From NCBI RefSeq assembly GCF_009764685.1, contig NZ_VHLM01000047.1:151704-215703 (forward strand): a stretch of 64,000 nucleotides of DNA, given 5' to 3'. Source of the DNA: Flavobacterium sp. I-STPP5a (GTDB taxonomy: Bacteria; Bacteroidota; Bacteroidia; Flavobacteriales; Flavobacteriaceae). The notes beneath the pieces were generated by a model. That model saw only the letters and a list, made by a program, of their open reading frames with translations, did not search any database and was not told where the DNA came from. Positions 36,401-45,116 of this stretch are shown here, piece after piece. The position numbers and the translations under genes are program-made. The stretch's first letter is position 1; the number at the start of each line of letters is the position of its first letter.

Positions 36401-39400
36401 CTTCTTTATTAAATGTATTACTTGTATGAGAAGCAACTGTAAATGAAGCAGCAGTCGGTGGAATATCTAATAAAGCATCAATGACACCAGGAGTACCATT
36501 ATCAACAAATACTTGATACAAATAAGGAACAGCGCTTATGGGTGGAGTTGTCGTAAGATCTTCTTTGATAACAGTTCCGCCTTGAGCAAAAGCTTCAATT
36601 ATACCTTTATCACTGCCGCAATTATCATTTGTAGGTGAACTAGCATTTAATATTAATGGCTCTACTGATTCTTTAATATTAAAAGTTGAAGTTGCAATAC
36701 CACAGCCTGTGTTAGAACCTGAAGTTTCTTGAACTAAAACATAATAAGAACCCACAGGTAGGATACCTAAACTAACGATATTTAATGTAGCACCTGCGGT
36801 TATAGAACCAGTTCCTGTAAGTCCTGTTATTGGTAAATTAGAAAGTGCCTCATAAACTTGATATGAAACATCAACAGAAGATGCATAATTGTTTACAATA
36901 TCAAAACTTACACTTCCATCATTTGAACCAAAACAAGTTCTGTTATTCGCCACTACATTATTCAAAACTAAACTCGTTGTAGTAGGTATAGGTGTAGTTG
37001 CTGTTTGATAATAATAACAGTTTGTAATCTCATCATATACAATAAAACTATATGTAATTCCAGGAATCAGATCCGTAAAAGTTGTTGACTTACTACCCGG
37101 AGGAGACTCACCTTGCCACCCACCAATACCGTCAGCTGTCCAGACTTGACCAGGTCCAGTATATTTATTGAAATGAAAAGGCCCCGTGCTAGAGTAAGCC
37201 GAGCCAACAGTCACAGTAGCAGCACCACCTGCACATGTAGCTGTTGTTACAATATTTATATCTAAATAACCTGGTGGAGCTGCAATTATAACATTCGAAA
37301 TTATTTCTGAACATCCATTAGCATCAACTACTCTAATTTGATACAATCCAAAATTAACTACCTTAAAAACAGCAGAACCACCATTCTTGCCTAATTCCTC
37401 TTCACTATAGTTAATTCCAGTAACATAATAATTATATAAGCCTGTACCTCCAGTAACACCATTTATAATAATTTCACCTTGAGAAACACCACCGCCTGTA
37501 CATTCCAAATCCTTTGTGTCAAAATCAATAATTATAGGATTAGGCTCTTTAATTTCAACTCCTGTCAAAATTGTAAAGCATCCTTTAGCGTCAGTAACTT
37601 TTACAGTATAAAAACCAGCTGGCAAACCAGTAGTTTTTGTACCATAGGAAGTTGTTGTAGTTGTATTTACAACGTCTATAACATAAGGACTTGCTCCCTT
37701 AGTCTGATCAATCGTTACTGTAATAGAACCTGTTGCGTCTCCATTACATAAAATAGTAGAATTTGGAGTGGCAGTAAATTCAGGATTTGTTTTTGGAGCT
37801 ACAATCACTGTTGATGTAGCAGTACATCCCACATTATCGGTTAAATCAAATTTATAAGTAGTATTAGTTGTAGCCGTTGTAGCAATTGCATCTGTAAAAA
37901 TGAATGATGTTCCTGTTACTGATATTGGTGTTGTATTCAAAGTCCCATTTATCGTTACAGTGTAAGTATAAGACTGAGTTCCTCCGGAAACTGTTCCTGT
38001 AATTTCAACATCTTGCCCAATACAATTAGCAGACTTAGTTGGAACAGCATTGAATTTTAATTCCTGAGCAATAGGTTGAGCTGGTAGTGTTAGAATACAT
38101 CCAGTACTAGTATCTTTCACCTTTACAATATAACTGCCTGGATTCAATCCTGAAAAAGTTCCACTTGCTTGATACGTTCCGTTGTTAATACTATACATAT
38201 AAGTTGGCGAAGGGACTGTAGGCGTTACCACAATCGTAGCTTTACCAACAGCATCATAGCATAAATCTGACAATGTCAAATCAATAGTGGCACTTGGTGT
38301 AACAATAACAGCCATCGTAAACGTATCTGTTTTGGTACATCCATTTCCACTTAAATCTGTAACCGATATGGTATACGGACCGGGCTGAGTTACATTAAAA
38401 CTTGCGGTAGATTGTGGACCAACAACTGAACCATCTGGCTGTTTAAGTGTATAACGGTTATTTCCCCAGCCTCCAACGGTATTGATCACCACTTTACCAT
38501 TGACTAAACAAGTAATAGGTGAAATAGTTGGAGCTGTAATTGCTAAAGCTGCATTTGGCTCATCCACTTTTAAAACTTTTGTAGCCTTACACTCCGTACT
38601 AGGATTAGTTACGGTTAAGGTATATGTATCTGCCGCCAAACCTATGTAGTCAATTACATTTCCTGTTTGTGTAGATTGCCCAATTGGGACTACTGCATTA
38701 AGGCTATTTCTAAGTTCATAGGTAAACGTTCCTGCATTACCAGATACGGTGAATTTTAACTTTCCGTCCGCAGCCGTTTTACAAGTAACATTGGCTACTA
38801 ATGAACCATTAACAATTACAGGCAATACATCTTTTACAGTATACGTTCCCGTAACCGAACAATTATTTTCGTCCGTCACTTTAAAAGCATAAGTGGTACC
38901 AGATGCTCCTGCTGTTAATCCTGTAAAAGTAACCGGTGTTGTTGCACTAGTTATACTGGTAACGGCAGCAAGTGGAGCCGTAATTTCATATTTCAAATTG
39001 CCTTTTCCACCTGTTACACTAATGGTAACCTCACTGGTTAATTCTGTAGGCTTACAAGTAATTGGTTTTTCAGTAAAAACAGGGTTTATTGGCGGATTCA
39101 AAGCCACAATCTCCAAAGCAGGAGCCGAAGTAAGAAAACATCCTTTAGCATCAGTAGCCGTTACGGTATAGCTTCCAACTACACTCAAATTAGGGAAAAG
39201 TCCTGTGGTGTTGGTAGCTACTGTTGTTTCTACCGTCGCAACGGTTCTTTTCAAAACATAAGTAAATCCTCCATTTCCTTTGGTAGCTATTACCTCAATA
39301 GTAGCTGGGCCATCGCAAGTATAAGCCGTTTTAATACTAGCGTTGATCTCTATAGCGTCCGGTTGTTTTACTTCAAATGAAAATTCCTCTTTACAATTTT

Positions 39401-42400
39401 TTTTATCGGTAACAGTATATTTATAAATACCTGGCGCTAAACCGGAATAATTTGCCGTTGTATTAGTAGACGATACGAATGTAGCGGTACCAGCAGTGAT
39501 CGCAAAAGTATAAGGCGCCACTCCAGTCAACGCTTCAAGAATGACACTTCCGTTATTTTCACCATTACACTTAACATCGGTTACTGTTGCTTTTGCAGTC
39601 ACAGCAACTTTTGCATTGATAGTGGCAGAAGTAGTGGTTTTACAACCAATAGCATCCGTAATTTCAAATTGGTAGGTACCTGACACACCTGTTGTATAGG
39701 TAAAAGTAGTAGTAGTCCCTACAGGTCCAACAAGTGTTCCTGTTGTTTGTCCAGAGGTTAGTACCACCGTAAATGGTGCCGTTCCACCTGAAATGGTTCC
39801 AGAAATAATCGCTTGATCATTTGGTGCTGTATCACAATCCAAATCTGTAGTTACTTGCGCATTGGCGGTTACTTTAGCATTAATTACTTGTTGTGCTGTT
39901 TCAGCAGGACAACCGTTACTATCGGTTACTCTAAAGACATAATTGCCTGTTACAGCAGCCGTATGGGTAAATGATAGTGTAGTAAACGTCGCGCTAGAAG
40001 CACTAAAAGCTCCTCCGTTTAACTTGGTTTGGTAGCTATATGGCGCCACACCTCCTGTAATTGACACATTGATTTGCGCCCCAGTAGTCGGATCAAAACA
40101 CAATGCTGTGCTCGGAACAACTGCTGCGGATATAGTTGGTACTGCATCAATTGTAATGCTGTATACCGCTGGATTCGAACAACTATTGGCATCAGTAGCT
40201 TTAATGAGATAGGTACCAGGAGCAACATCGGGCAAAACTCCATTAGCTGGAAACGCGATCACCGTATTAGGTGCCACAGTATTTATTAATTCAAATTTAT
40301 AAGCTGGAGTTCCTCCTGTTGTACTTCTCGCATCAATGGTCGCTCCAGTAAGACAAGTCGCTTTAGTTTTTGTAGCATTCACAACAATTGGAGCTGGTTG
40401 ACTAATGTTTACTGGAGGAAACGTTTTGGTACAAGCCGCAATAGAAGACCCAATTGGGCGAACAGCTATCGTATATGCCCTAGGACTTAAATTGGTGATT
40501 GTATAAGGCGACGTAGTTAATACAGTTGTATTCCAATTCGTTCCGTTATCTAGTGAATATTGGTACCCCTTAACTGGATCAAAATTAGTAGCATTAATGG
40601 TGATTTCACCATAGCCGCCGTTACAAGCTACGTTTTTAGTGCCAGTAATTTCAGCAGTAAAAGCTTTTCCTGTTGGTACTTCAATTTTTGTGGTTCTTGA
40701 GGTAACACACGCTTTTGGCAGTTGGAAGACACTGATATCATCAATCGCCACATCATTACCAGCGGTAGCTTTTTTATTAGAACGAATAATAAATGTTAAC
40801 GTTGTATTTCCTTTAGGGTCTAAAGTAATAGGCGTTTTTGGATATTTTTCCCATAACTCTGTTTTCGGAATATCACCTGTTGTAAAAGTAGAAATTTCAA
40901 CTCCAGAGGCATCAACAAGTGCTACAGCTAAACTTGCATCTATTTGAAGATTACTTTTATTAAGCAAATTTTTTGCAAATAACTCAAAATTTATCGGTTG
41001 GTTTGGTATAATGTCTTTAATTTCTTTTTTATAAATAACATCTGTTGTAGAAATTTTGTCTCCTAAGTTCACCACCAAACATCTACCTTTGGCTGTAGGA
41101 GGAACAGTAGGAGGTGTATGATCTCCTGGTTGTCTCCAAGCCCCAAAGGGCTTCTCAATTTTGGCGGTTACTGAATAATCACCATCATTTATTTCAATAC
41201 TATTTCTACATTGTGTGGCTACTACTTGTCTTTCAAAACAATAAAAAATAGTATTAATTCCAGGAGATTCTGTATCATTACCATATCCAAAATTCTCAAA
41301 TAATAAATTACTAAACGTAGTTACATTATTTAACTTATATTCAATCCTTATGTCATGTGGTCCCGCCGGAACGTTTATAAACACATTACTTGGTGTGTTG
41401 TTATTTTTTACATTATCAATAAAATAATCATACGTATAATTTACGTTTCCTGGGTTGTTTACCGTTACAGTACTTGTTGCACTACCATCACAATTAAAAT
41501 CAACAGAAGTCGTAATATTAAAATTTGGAGATGCTGGCGCAGGATCTACGGTTACGGGAGTTTGAAAGATGCAATTGTTTCGGTCTTTTACATACAATAT
41601 ATAATTGCCTGGTGCTTTCAAGGCATTATTAACTGTGGTCCAAGAACCTTGGTTGTCAAAACTATATTCATATGGTCCTACTCCTCCTTGAGGGTTCGTG
41701 ATACGCACTCTTCCCTCACCTGCGGGTCCACAACCAGCTAACTCAGACACCCCTGCTGATGCCGTTACTGCTGTTGAAGGCTGTGTAATCGTAATAGTTT
41801 TCATGGTATCAAAACAATCAACGCCATTCAATGTGTATTTTAAAATGGTATTGTAGACTCCTGCAGATAAACCAGTAAATACTCCCGAGGGACCATACTT
41901 CAATCCATTATCTATACTATAGGTTACGGTATACCCATTAGTATTGGTCATGTTAAAATTAATAACTCCGGTACGATCATTATAACAATTTACATTAGAA
42001 CCTTGGGTGTTATAATCAGGTTTAGGTATAGGATTTACTGTAAAGTTTGGTATAGTAAAAGGACAGTTATTTTCATCTACTATTTTAATACTATAAATAC
42101 CTCCGGGTGATAATACTGGAATTACATTATTGGTCACAAATGTGCCACCATTTACAGAATATTTATAAGGAGATTTTCCTCCCTGAGCGGTAACAGTTAT
42201 CTCTCCATTTACACAAGTTAAGGATTTGGTAATAGAATAGCCAGCGGTTACGGGATCAGGTGCAATAATTTTGGCTGATCCATTATAACTACATCCGTCT
42301 AAAGTGGTTACCGTATAGGTATAATCTCCTGCATCTTTATTCTTAAATTCATTTTCTGAAGCAGTACTATTAATTACTTTTTCAATGGAAACACCGCCTT

Positions 42401-44966
42401 TAAACAGTTCGTAAGTATATTGTGCATTAGTATAAGCTGTACCATACACCTTTATACTCCCCTTTCCATCGTGGCATAAAGGTTGCGTGATAAAAGGTGC
42501 AATAGGGTTAAAATCAATTTTATAAATAGTAATACCCTTTACTTCAAAAATACAAGGATTGGTTGTAACACCCACTTGTTTAATATACACTGTATACTCA
42601 CCTGCAGTTGAAATGGGAAAGGTATTGCTTGACTGATATCCTGAGTTTTTAGTCAAACTATATTCGTATCCATTTCCTACACCTTTTATGGTAATACTTC
42701 CGCTTTTCCCACAAATCATATCTATTTTATCAGCAGTCGGCTTCAAGTTATTTTTATAGACATCAAAATAGAAGCGGCTAAAACAGCCTCCAAAATATAT
42801 AGAAACTCGATATTGTCCTGAAGTGTTAGCTGTAAAAGTATTCCCATCAGGGGCAGCCGATGTCCATGTACATGTCGGACTTACATTCGGACATAAGTCA
42901 GACAAACCAGTTTGACGCGCACATGTGGTCGTTTCCCATATGATTCTTGTAGCTCCTAAAGAAGATAGATTAATAGTTTTAAAGGCATCATCCCCGCACA
43001 AGAAAATCTTAGTCAATAAACTACCATCATTTACACACTGATCAATTAAACCAGTAGAAGGATTTTTATTATCGGCATAAGTGATTAAAGGATTTACGGG
43101 CTTTGCGGGATAGTCAGCTACAGTAATTATTTCCTCTAAATTCGTACAAGGCGGATTTGCCGTATTTTTCACGTAGTACGTACCTGGTTTTGCAACCGTA
43201 AGAGTTTGGCCAGTACCTATTATTGGAATCCCGGTAGGACTGGTCGACCAAGAATAAGAAGCGTACCCACCAGTGGCCGATAAGGTTACATCATCACCAC
43301 ACAAAACACTACTTCTTTTTTTACAATCGTCTAACCCTACCAAAAAGTTAGTAGAATCTGGCGCACTGACAGTACAACCAGAATAGGACGGAAAACTTGC
43401 TTCTCCAAAGCCTACTCCACCATTGGTATTAATTTGACCTGTATATTTTGATCTGGCGGTATTTTTTATAATGTTATTACACGGCTCTGTCAAATTAGAA
43501 CAAGTAGGCACCACTACTACCTTAAAGCGAATGGGGATACTTTTATTACCATTTTTTAAAACTAAATTATCTGGGATAGTAAACGTAATCGTCCTAGTTG
43601 CTGCGTTATAAGTATGAGTAACACCAGCGGGCACTTGCTCAATATCATTATTAGTACTACTGATATACCTAAAAGTAGTATTAGCTGGTAATACATCAGT
43701 TATTGTAAAACCTTTAGCGTTATCATTACCTACATTTTGAAATTGAAGTTCATATTTCAAAATAGCGCCTAATCCCACCGACGTATTATTGGCTGGATTC
43801 CCTGCTCCATCTGTTACCGCTTTGGTCAAAATGATTTTTGGCTCAATAATTTCAACCGCTATAGCGTTAAAATAATAAATGAAAAAATCTCCTTTAGTTC
43901 CTAAAGTTATTTTTGCGCTCGTAGCACCATTACCTATTGCAGAATTGTTGTCATTTTTTATGATAAAAATACCCGCATCATAACCTAAAGTATTACTACT
44001 CGCTGGAATACGATTGAGTGCTGCAAAATTGGCTGTTTTTTTAGTAATAGGATCGATGTAAGTAACCGAGCTATTGAAAAAATTATCATCATCACGCAAT
44101 GAAGTTACCGGATTTGTTGCTGTAGCGGCACTTTGAGTCACACCATTAATATTCAAATAATCACCTTTTATCTTTTTATCACCTACTAAGGCTGCAAAGG
44201 CAAAACTTGCAACAACAGGGCCTGCAGGAATAGTTCTAAATCCTGAAACATTTATGTCCAAAGTATTTGTCCCTCCAATCCCACTAAAACCATCATACGA
44301 AGTTATCGAGCGTGCTGGTAAATTAGGATCTTCATAAACAATATACAACGACCAACCCGCAGATAAACCAGTGTTTCCGTTTTTACCAATACTCGACAAA
44401 ACATTGGCTACGGTATAGGTACCATTAGCATTTGTTAAAGGCTGCAACAAAGAAGTAACGTTTGCGTAACATGCATAGGGTCTGCTTTTATCATCACCAA
44501 CGCCATTAGTCTGATTAATTGCATCGTAAATTAATTCCCCATTAATAGTATTATATTCACCTCCTGGGGTTTTGAATTTAATAGTTGCAAACTTAGTTCT
44601 ATCTACCGAAACATCACCATCTTTAATAATTCCTGACCAATACAATCCAGCATATAGTATTTTATAACAAGGAGAGCTTGGCGCGTTAGAATTAGGCACG
44701 CTGAGAACAGCACTACTGGAACTAAACGTAGTATTATCATTATCAATATTGACATATTGCATGTCAACATCTGAATTGTACACATTATCATCATTGAAAT
44801 CATTGTTATTTTCACTCAGGATATTGTTCCCAATTAATAATTGATCGCCTTTAACATTTCTATCAAATCTAATTGTGAAAGGTTTAAGATTTTGCGAAAA
44901 GGACAAAAAACTTTGCATAAACATAAAAGCAAGTAGGCTTACTTTTAAAAAAGTAGTTTTTTTCAT
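30453..44966 (-). CDS. sprB: Giant gliding-motility surface adhesin SprB
   Basis: A 4837-residue secreted adhesin. After a signal peptide (about 1-25) comes an N-terminal region to about 375, then a DUF11-like repeat with VGLGAILKYELQFQNVGNDNAKG (about 395). A PKD-like segment and a long array of SprB repeats follow; these are Ig-like units near 75-90 residues with the pattern C-x-G-x-x-G-[ST]-I, P-Y-x-Y-S and G-x-Y-x-V-x-V-x-D-x-x-G-C. The array is interrupted at about 1220-1415 by a jelly-roll-like domain (begins FENFGYGND). The end (about 4750-4837) is a T9SS type B sorting domain: PTVFTPNGDGNNDTW, then FDRYGRKLG and GDYWYILRLKD. In F. johnsoniae SprB moves along the cell surface during gliding. 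Operon order supports orthology. Confidence 0.93.
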   Translation of the reverse strand: MKKTTFLKVSLLAFMFMQSFLSFSQNLKPFTIRFDRNVKGDQLLIGNNILSENNNDFNDDNVYNSDVDMQYVNIDNDNTTFSSSSAVLSVPNSNAPSSPCYKILYAGLYWSGIIKDGDVSVDRTKFATIKFKTPGGEYNTINGELIYDAINQTNGVGDDKSRPYACYANVTSLLQPLTNANGTYTVANVLSSIGKNGNTGLSAGWSLYIVYEDPNLPARSITSYDGFSGIGGTNTLDINVSGFRTIPAGPVVASFAFAALVGDKKIKGDYLNINGVTQSAATATNPVTSLRDDDNFFNSSVTYIDPITKKTANFAALNRIPASSNTLGYDAGIFIIKNDNNSAIGNGATSAKITLGTKGDFFIYYFNAIAVEIIEPKIILTKAVTDGAGNPANNTSVGLGAILKYELQFQNVGNDNAKGFTITDVLPANTTFRYISSTNNDIEQVPAGVTHTYNAATRTITFTIPDNLVLKNGNKSIPIRFKVVVVPTCSNLTEPCNNIIKNTARSKYTGQINTNGGVGFGEASFPSYSGCTVSAPDSTNFLVGLDDCKKRSSVLCGDDVTLSATGGYASYSWSTSPTGIPIIGTGQTLTVAKPGTYYVKNTANPPCTNLEEIITVADYPAKPVNPLITYADNKNPSTGLIDQCVNDGSLLTKIFLCGDDAFKTINLSSLGATRIIWETTTCARQTGLSDLCPNVSPTCTWTSAAPDGNTFTANTSGQYRVSIYFGGCFSRFYFDVYKNNLKPTADKIDMICGKSGSITIKGVGNGYEYSLTKNSGYQSSNTFPISTAGEYTVYIKQVGVTTNPCIFEVKGITIYKIDFNPIAPFITQPLCHDGKGSIKVYGTAYTNAQYTYELFKGGVSIEKVINSTASENEFKNKDAGDYTYTVTTLDGCSYNGSAKIIAPDPVTAGYSITKSLTCVNGEITVTAQGGKSPYKYSVNGGTFVTNNVIPVLSPGGIYSIKIVDENNCPFTIPNFTVNPIPKPDYNTQGSNVNCYNDRTGVINFNMTNTNGYTVTYSIDNGLKYGPSGVFTGLSAGVYNTILKYTLNGVDCFDTMKTITITQPSTAVTASAGVSELAGCGPAGEGRVRITNPQGGVGPYEYSFDNQGSWTTVNNALKAPGNYILYVKDRNNCIFQTPVTVDPAPASPNFNITTSVDFNCDGSATSTVTVNNPGNVNYTYDYFIDNVKNNNTPSNVFINVPAGPHDIRIEYKLNNVTTFSNLLFENFGYGNDTESPGINTIFYCFERQVVATQCRNSIEINDGDYSVTAKIEKPFGAWRQPGDHTPPTVPPTAKGRCLVVNLGDKISTTDVIYKKEIKDIIPNQPINFELFAKNLLNKSNLQIDASLAVALVDASGVEISTFTTGDIPKTELWEKYPKTPITLDPKGNTTLTFIIRSNKKATAGNDVAIDDISVFQLPKACVTSRTTKIEVPTGKAFTAEITGTKNVACNGGYGEITINATNFDPVKGYQYSLDNGTNWNTTVLTTSPYTITNLSPRAYTIAVRPIGSSIAACTKTFPPVNISQPAPIVVNATKTKATCLTGATIDARSTTGGTPAYKFELINTVAPNTVIAFPANGVLPDVAPGTYLIKATDANSCSNPAVYSITIDAVPTISAAVVPSTALCFDPTTGAQINVSITGGVAPYSYQTKLNGGAFSASSATFTTLSFTHTAAVTGNYVFRVTDSNGCPAETAQQVINAKVTANAQVTTDLDCDTAPNDQAIISGTISGGTAPFTVVLTSGQTTGTLVGPVGTTTTFTYTTGVSGTYQFEITDAIGCKTTTSATINAKVAVTAKATVTDVKCNGENNGSVILEALTGVAPYTFAITAGTATFVSSTNTTANYSGLAPGIYKYTVTDKKNCKEEFSFEVKQPDAIEINASIKTAYTCDGPATIEVIATKGNGGFTYVLKRTVATVETTVATNTTGLFPNLSVVGSYTVTATDAKGCFLTSAPALEIVALNPPINPVFTEKPITCKPTELTSEVTISVTGGKGNLKYEITAPLAAVTSITSATTPVTFTGLTAGASGTTYAFKVTDENNCSVTGTYTVKDVLPVIVNGSLVANVTCKTAADGKLKFTVSGNAGTFTYELRNSLNAVVPIGQSTQTGNVIDYIGLAADTYTLTVTNPSTECKATKVLKVDEPNAALAITAPTISPITCLVNGKVVINTVGGWGNNRYTLKQPDGSVVGPQSTASFNVTQPGPYTISVTDLSGNGCTKTDTFTMAVIVTPSATIDLTLSDLCYDAVGKATIVVTPTVPSPTYMYSINNGTYQASGTFSGLNPGSYIVKVKDTSTGCILTLPAQPIAQELKFNAVPTKSANCIGQDVEITGTVSGGTQSYTYTVTINGTLNTTPISVTGTSFIFTDAIATTATTNTTYKFDLTDNVGCTATSTVIVAPKTNPEFTATPNSTILCNGDATGSITVTIDQTKGASPYVIDVVNTTTTTSYGTKTTGLPAGFYTVKVTDAKGCFTILTGVEIKEPNPIIIDFDTKDLECTGGGVSQGEIIINGVTGGTGLYNYYVTGINYSEEELGKNGGSAVFKVVNFGLYQIRVVDANGCSEIISNVIIAAPPGYLDINIVTTATCAGGAATVTVGSAYSSTGPFHFNKYTGPGQVWTADGIGGWQGESPPGSKSTTFTDLIPGITYSFIVYDEITNCYYYQTATTPIPTTTSLVLNNVVANNRTCFGSNDGSVSFDIVNNYASSVDVSYQVYEALSNLPITGLTGTGSITAGATLNIVSLGILPVGSYYVLVQETSGSNTGCGIATSTFNIKESVEPLILNASSPTNDNCGSDKGIIEAFAQGGTVIKEDLTTTPPISAVPYLYQVFVDNGTPGVIDALLDIPPTAASFTVASHTSNTFNKEAGHYIVYVRDAYGCIEYKFVEVKLDPEPVITAVVNSACAAEGAFVIDVVNTTVNGIAPYTYSLDGGEFVAQTALSFPYTNISSGDHTVEVKDFNGCKFKVTLPKIAVPLGVNASFTAPPTCKVANGEITAVVTGGSPAPAAPANHFEYTLINNTVVTTPNVIQLDNAVFTNQAAGNYTVQVKDLVTGCAKSTTVDFLIPTDVDVLITDISTTPIDCNALNGTNNNGTLTVNLRPVNDNLDYTYALSGTLNRPAQPSNVFKDLTPGTYDVTVTSGRGCQATVSGVIIADPVAVTATATATPFSCAVDPAKTTAVVEGFGGTGTYTFSTDGFNYFTSNSTPVADNKYTFNLVDNSAIQDPIFYVKDSNGCVQTTKLTTPLNPLPKLMSAKATLSAIAGSRMDCLNGRELIQIDVVGGATPTNFSYQVAIDGGNYGALVPITAGATSFTYPATSIGSFYEFKITDNTTGCSIISNAYTVPVFNTMTVTASAFKNVDCFNSATGQIEINIGNYTGDYDYTILKGGVPTAFTGSGNTATNPFVLPHGLDATTPVSEYTVVITQKAYPSCIKPSNTVIITEPAALNLSRPFVTVKNQNCKTSGAVVTVDDTKISGGKGDYTYVFVRNGTGALPPAADFKFTNTATFATSQIAPSTDTVEVWVKDANGCYSFVRVPISLDSAPTVTARVASQCPSPTGYTIIAVGTGGVGTLQYSLDGNSFQPSSSLSVTSPGDYTVWVKDANDCIANTALKVTIFEPLQLRADVTLSTCIAANGVVTLTGSGGSAILANYEYKIGVGGTYGSSNVFSGLAASATPYTFYVRDISTVPACEKSVDVTMLLPNQDIDFTLDVTQVTCKGENDGTITVKMAALILGVNDNPKYTYSLAGTSITGVPVNVGPQDSPLFKDLAASDVNGYTVTVTSGRGCNDTATRIIDEPGLITVPAPAVVQFGCASGNSSNLATITVTGVNGGSGRYLNYEFIKIGTPSNTQVYFGDNNTYTVTDLAGGSYIVQVYDDKGCVGTSTTPIDIAPYIKLETVTVNVDQAITCSDLENITVSVATTGGPATNLEYTIVYRDPITGAFTGLYPTTTTTDGKFTDLPIGDYNITVRNLDTDCELRAVHIVNNPNTFDLVVNATTDITCLDDNSGTAPVNNGTATITLVDGLITTTPVNGNDAGAFTYTLEDALGNSIAGGTSTSAGPITLTGLAAGSYKISATLSQTPSCTVTKNFTIGAPAAALDITETHTEITCATGNNDGSISVGASGGWPGGYEFELVAPTAAQSVAYGTQTVFSGLTAGSYTVNVRDSKGCVNSEIVVLNNPTEIAFVAVPSSTLVDCINDTDASIRVTTGPTGGSGSYLYTLIKTNAAGVVTTNGPQMDNTFVNLGAGTYQVRVSDSWSCATTSSNIVINEPTRVTAALTLATAKTCATNATLTLTAGGGNAPYDYSTTADFAIATAMTSNPVSFSVPVGTYSYYIRDNKGCISFVSSDVKIDEIPTLTLELDRRNARVNCAGDSSGVIVASAKGGLGNYVYTLLNDAGNPLAFVPTQTTPGNFTNLPAGNYVVRVVSQDCAAVNSNIVIISEPLLPLSHTIAVTPITCAGEGNGRIVLTGSGGTGIIKYAISPRLDQFFESGIFNSLKSGFYDYIVQDENGCYIAIKGIEIKEPGSVFVNVVPNSSFPEVCSGDADGAFSVNIIGGNAPYSVSLNNRNGTYTTGALTQSQFDFNGLSGNKQMVYIRDANGCESDITILLGEPVILNPKAEVNYDCENNSQVNSVTISEADGNSPADLDYSLDGLAVQLSNVYNNLSAGRHTVDVRHTNGCTKQVSFVVDQINPIMISLSDGGLNEIVTTVSGGYGNYQYSLNGEPQGSQSNFIIYKSGDYSVTVTDANGCTATATRFFKFIDIKIPTVFTPNGDGNNDTWAPTNTINYKDLIFEVFDRYGRKLGTYIEGQSWNGKYNGNELPSGDYWYILRLKDVKDPREFVGHFTLYR

Positions 44967-44984
44967 AGCTGTGGTATTTATAAA

Positions 44985-45026
44985 GTATCAGTGTAGTGCA
45001 CTGGGGGAAATCCACTACACTAATAC
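44985..45026 (-). promoter_or_regulatory. Strong hairpin in the sprD-sprB intergenic region
   Basis: Arms of 14 bases (44985-44998 and 45013-45026) pair at 13 of 14 positions around a 14-base loop. In the leftward transcript the hairpin ends about 18 nt before the sprB ATG (44966). No T run follows it, so it is not a normal terminator. A processing, stability or attenuation role is inferred. Confidence 0.6.
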
Positions 45027-45116
45027 TTCTTATTTATTTTTAAATTCTAATTTCAATATTCTCTGCAGGTTGTTACATTTATTAAATTAACCAAAGATCC
45101 CAATCCTCATTCACGA

